A stretch of DNA of 64,000 bases from Candidatus Scalindua sp. SCAELEC01 (GTDB lineage Bacteria; Planctomycetota; Brocadiia; Brocadiales; Scalinduaceae): contig SHMT01000003.1 in NCBI GenBank assembly GCA_004282745.1, positions 117,825 to 181,824 on the forward strand. Reading direction: 5' to 3'. Shown in pieces: positions 63,401 through 64,000 of the stretch; the first letter of the stretch is position 1; each line of letters starts with the position of its first letter. The position numbers and the translations under genes are program-made. The notes under the pieces are model-generated. The model was not told where the DNA came from. It worked only from the letters and a program-made list of their open reading frames with translations, and did no database searches.

Positions 63401-63778
63401 ATGTCAAAAGTGCTATTAGTTGACGATTCTGCCGTGATGAGAAAGATAATACAAAGAAACATAAAAGAATCAGGATTAATTGTTCATGAATTTGTTGAAG
63501 CCGGAGATGGTGCACAGGCACTGGAAAAAGTCTCTGCAAATGAATTAGACTTAATTTTATGCGATTGGAACATGCCTAATATGTCAGGCATAGAATTTGT
63601 TAAGAACCTACGATCATTAAATCTTCCTAAGAAAATACCCGTAATTATGGTCACTACAGAAGGTTCAGATGCGAAGAAATCTGAAGCAAAGGAGAGTGGC
63701 GCCAACGATTATATTACAAAGCCATTTACTGCAGACCAGCTGAGAGACACACTGGGTAAATATCTTATGATAAATTAA
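63401..63778 (+). CDS. cheY: Chemotaxis response regulator CheY
   Basis: The 125-aa single receiver domain has all CheY features: Asp8-Asp9 (VDDS), phosphoacceptor Asp55 in CDWNMPNMSG, VTTEG (Thr), and the lysine of YITKPF. DWNMPNMSG matches the enterobacterial CheY sequence closely. It should bind FliM when phosphorylated and change motor direction. A GTG 9 nt upstream is an alternative start. It is on the opposite strand to the flagellar genes and the only chemotaxis gene seen. Confidence 0.93.
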   Translation: MSKVLLVDDSAVMRKIIQRNIKESGLIVHEFVEAGDGAQALEKVSANELDLILCDWNMPNMSGIEFVKNLRSLNLPKKIPVIMVTTEGSDAKKSEAKESGANDYITKPFTADQLRDTLGKYLMIN

Positions 63779-64000
63779 ATTTATAAGCACTTTTTCTGTA
63801 TTACAAGAGATAAAATCCCTACTTTCTTAAATCTAAATCGACATGTTCATGCATTGATGATAGAAAAAAATTACGGCTCTTTTACAGAATGTGTGGGTAA
63901 AAATAAGGAAAAGCATAGATTTAATTGTAATAAAGCTCACCTTAAGGAGTATTTTTTATTCCCTTCTCCGCCACCCACCTCTCTTCTGGGTGAAGGTGGG
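63779..64000. other. Non-coding end of window
   Basis: About 220 bp after cheY with no gene. The last 40 bases contain an imperfect inverted repeat (CCCACC / GGTGGG) cut by the window edge. Confidence 0.4.

Noticed and set aside
1..64000. CRISPR arrays, tRNA or rRNA genes
   Set aside because: No regularly spaced direct repeats and no recognisable cloverleaf or rRNA sequence was seen by eye.

Overview
The window is almost entirely one flagellar supercluster, transcribed on the minus strand, from an AT-rich Gram-negative bacterium. FlgH and FlgI (L and P rings) show a diderm envelope. An NtrC-type cascade with sigma-54, FliA and FlgM points to a polar, hierarchically regulated flagellum. Low GC, strings of TPR envelope proteins, a standalone GltS-like FMN protein and a CADD-like oxidase beside the cluster would fit an anammox-type planctomycete (Brocadiales, Scalindua-like). 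That placement is inference from gene content, not a database match.

Layout. (1) 46-14943, minus: fliK-flgD-flgE, then flgF-flgG-flgA-flgH-flgI-flgJ-flgN-flgK-flgL (hook, rod, rings, hook-filament junction), preceded by two lipoprotein genes. (2) 15033-23017: two non-autonomous repeat elements, then four plus-strand metabolic genes (class I aminotransferase, CADD-like heme-oxygenase-fold oxidase, FMN glutamate-synthase-like protein, molybdopterin oxidoreductase) that break the flagellar cluster. (3) 23099-29248, minus: FlaG-like protein, three related HD-GYP proteins, one REC-GGDEF protein and a small conserved-looking ORF, i.e. a cyclic-di-GMP module. (4) 29334-37144: fliA, an 88-aa membrane protein, flhF, flhA, flhB, fliR, fliQ, fliP, fliO (export gate and sigma-28). 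(5) 37561-48185: fliF-fliG-fliH-fliI-fliJ-motE-like-motA-motB-motB-like-fliL-fliM-fliN (MS/C ring, ATPase, stator). (6) 48614-49750: flgB-flgC-fliE. (7) 49888-61455: an NtrC-type regulator with its PAS kinase, a second NtrC-type regulator, a REC protein with a degenerate PP2C-like domain, a MshEN-HisKA protein without an ATPase domain, and four TPR proteins (one with an STN domain, one with a CsgG-like domain). (8) flgM, then cheY on the plus strand.

Regulation read from the sequence: eight GG-N10-GC sigma-54 promoter candidates precede fliK, flgF, fliO, fliF, flgB, the TPR-kinase-regulator operon, the CsgG/TPR gene and the 68-aa ORF. A sigma-28 candidate precedes cheY. Upstream of the fliK and flgF promoters lies a similar 50-bp block at nearly the same distance (134 and 136 bp), a good candidate enhancer for the cluster's NtrC-type regulator. 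fliA lies in the sigma-54-driven fliO operon and flgM lies at the far end, giving the usual cascade: regulator, sigma-54, basal body and FliA, FlgM export, late genes.

Unusual items: a second MotB-like protein whose channel Asp is Ser; a MotE-like protein with a duplicated C-terminal domain; the MshEN-HisKA and degenerate-phosphatase proteins; no FlhG next to FlhF; FlgH without a lipobox; and three families of short palindromic or mobile elements. Flagellin, FliD, FliS, FliW, CsrA and FlhG are not in the window.
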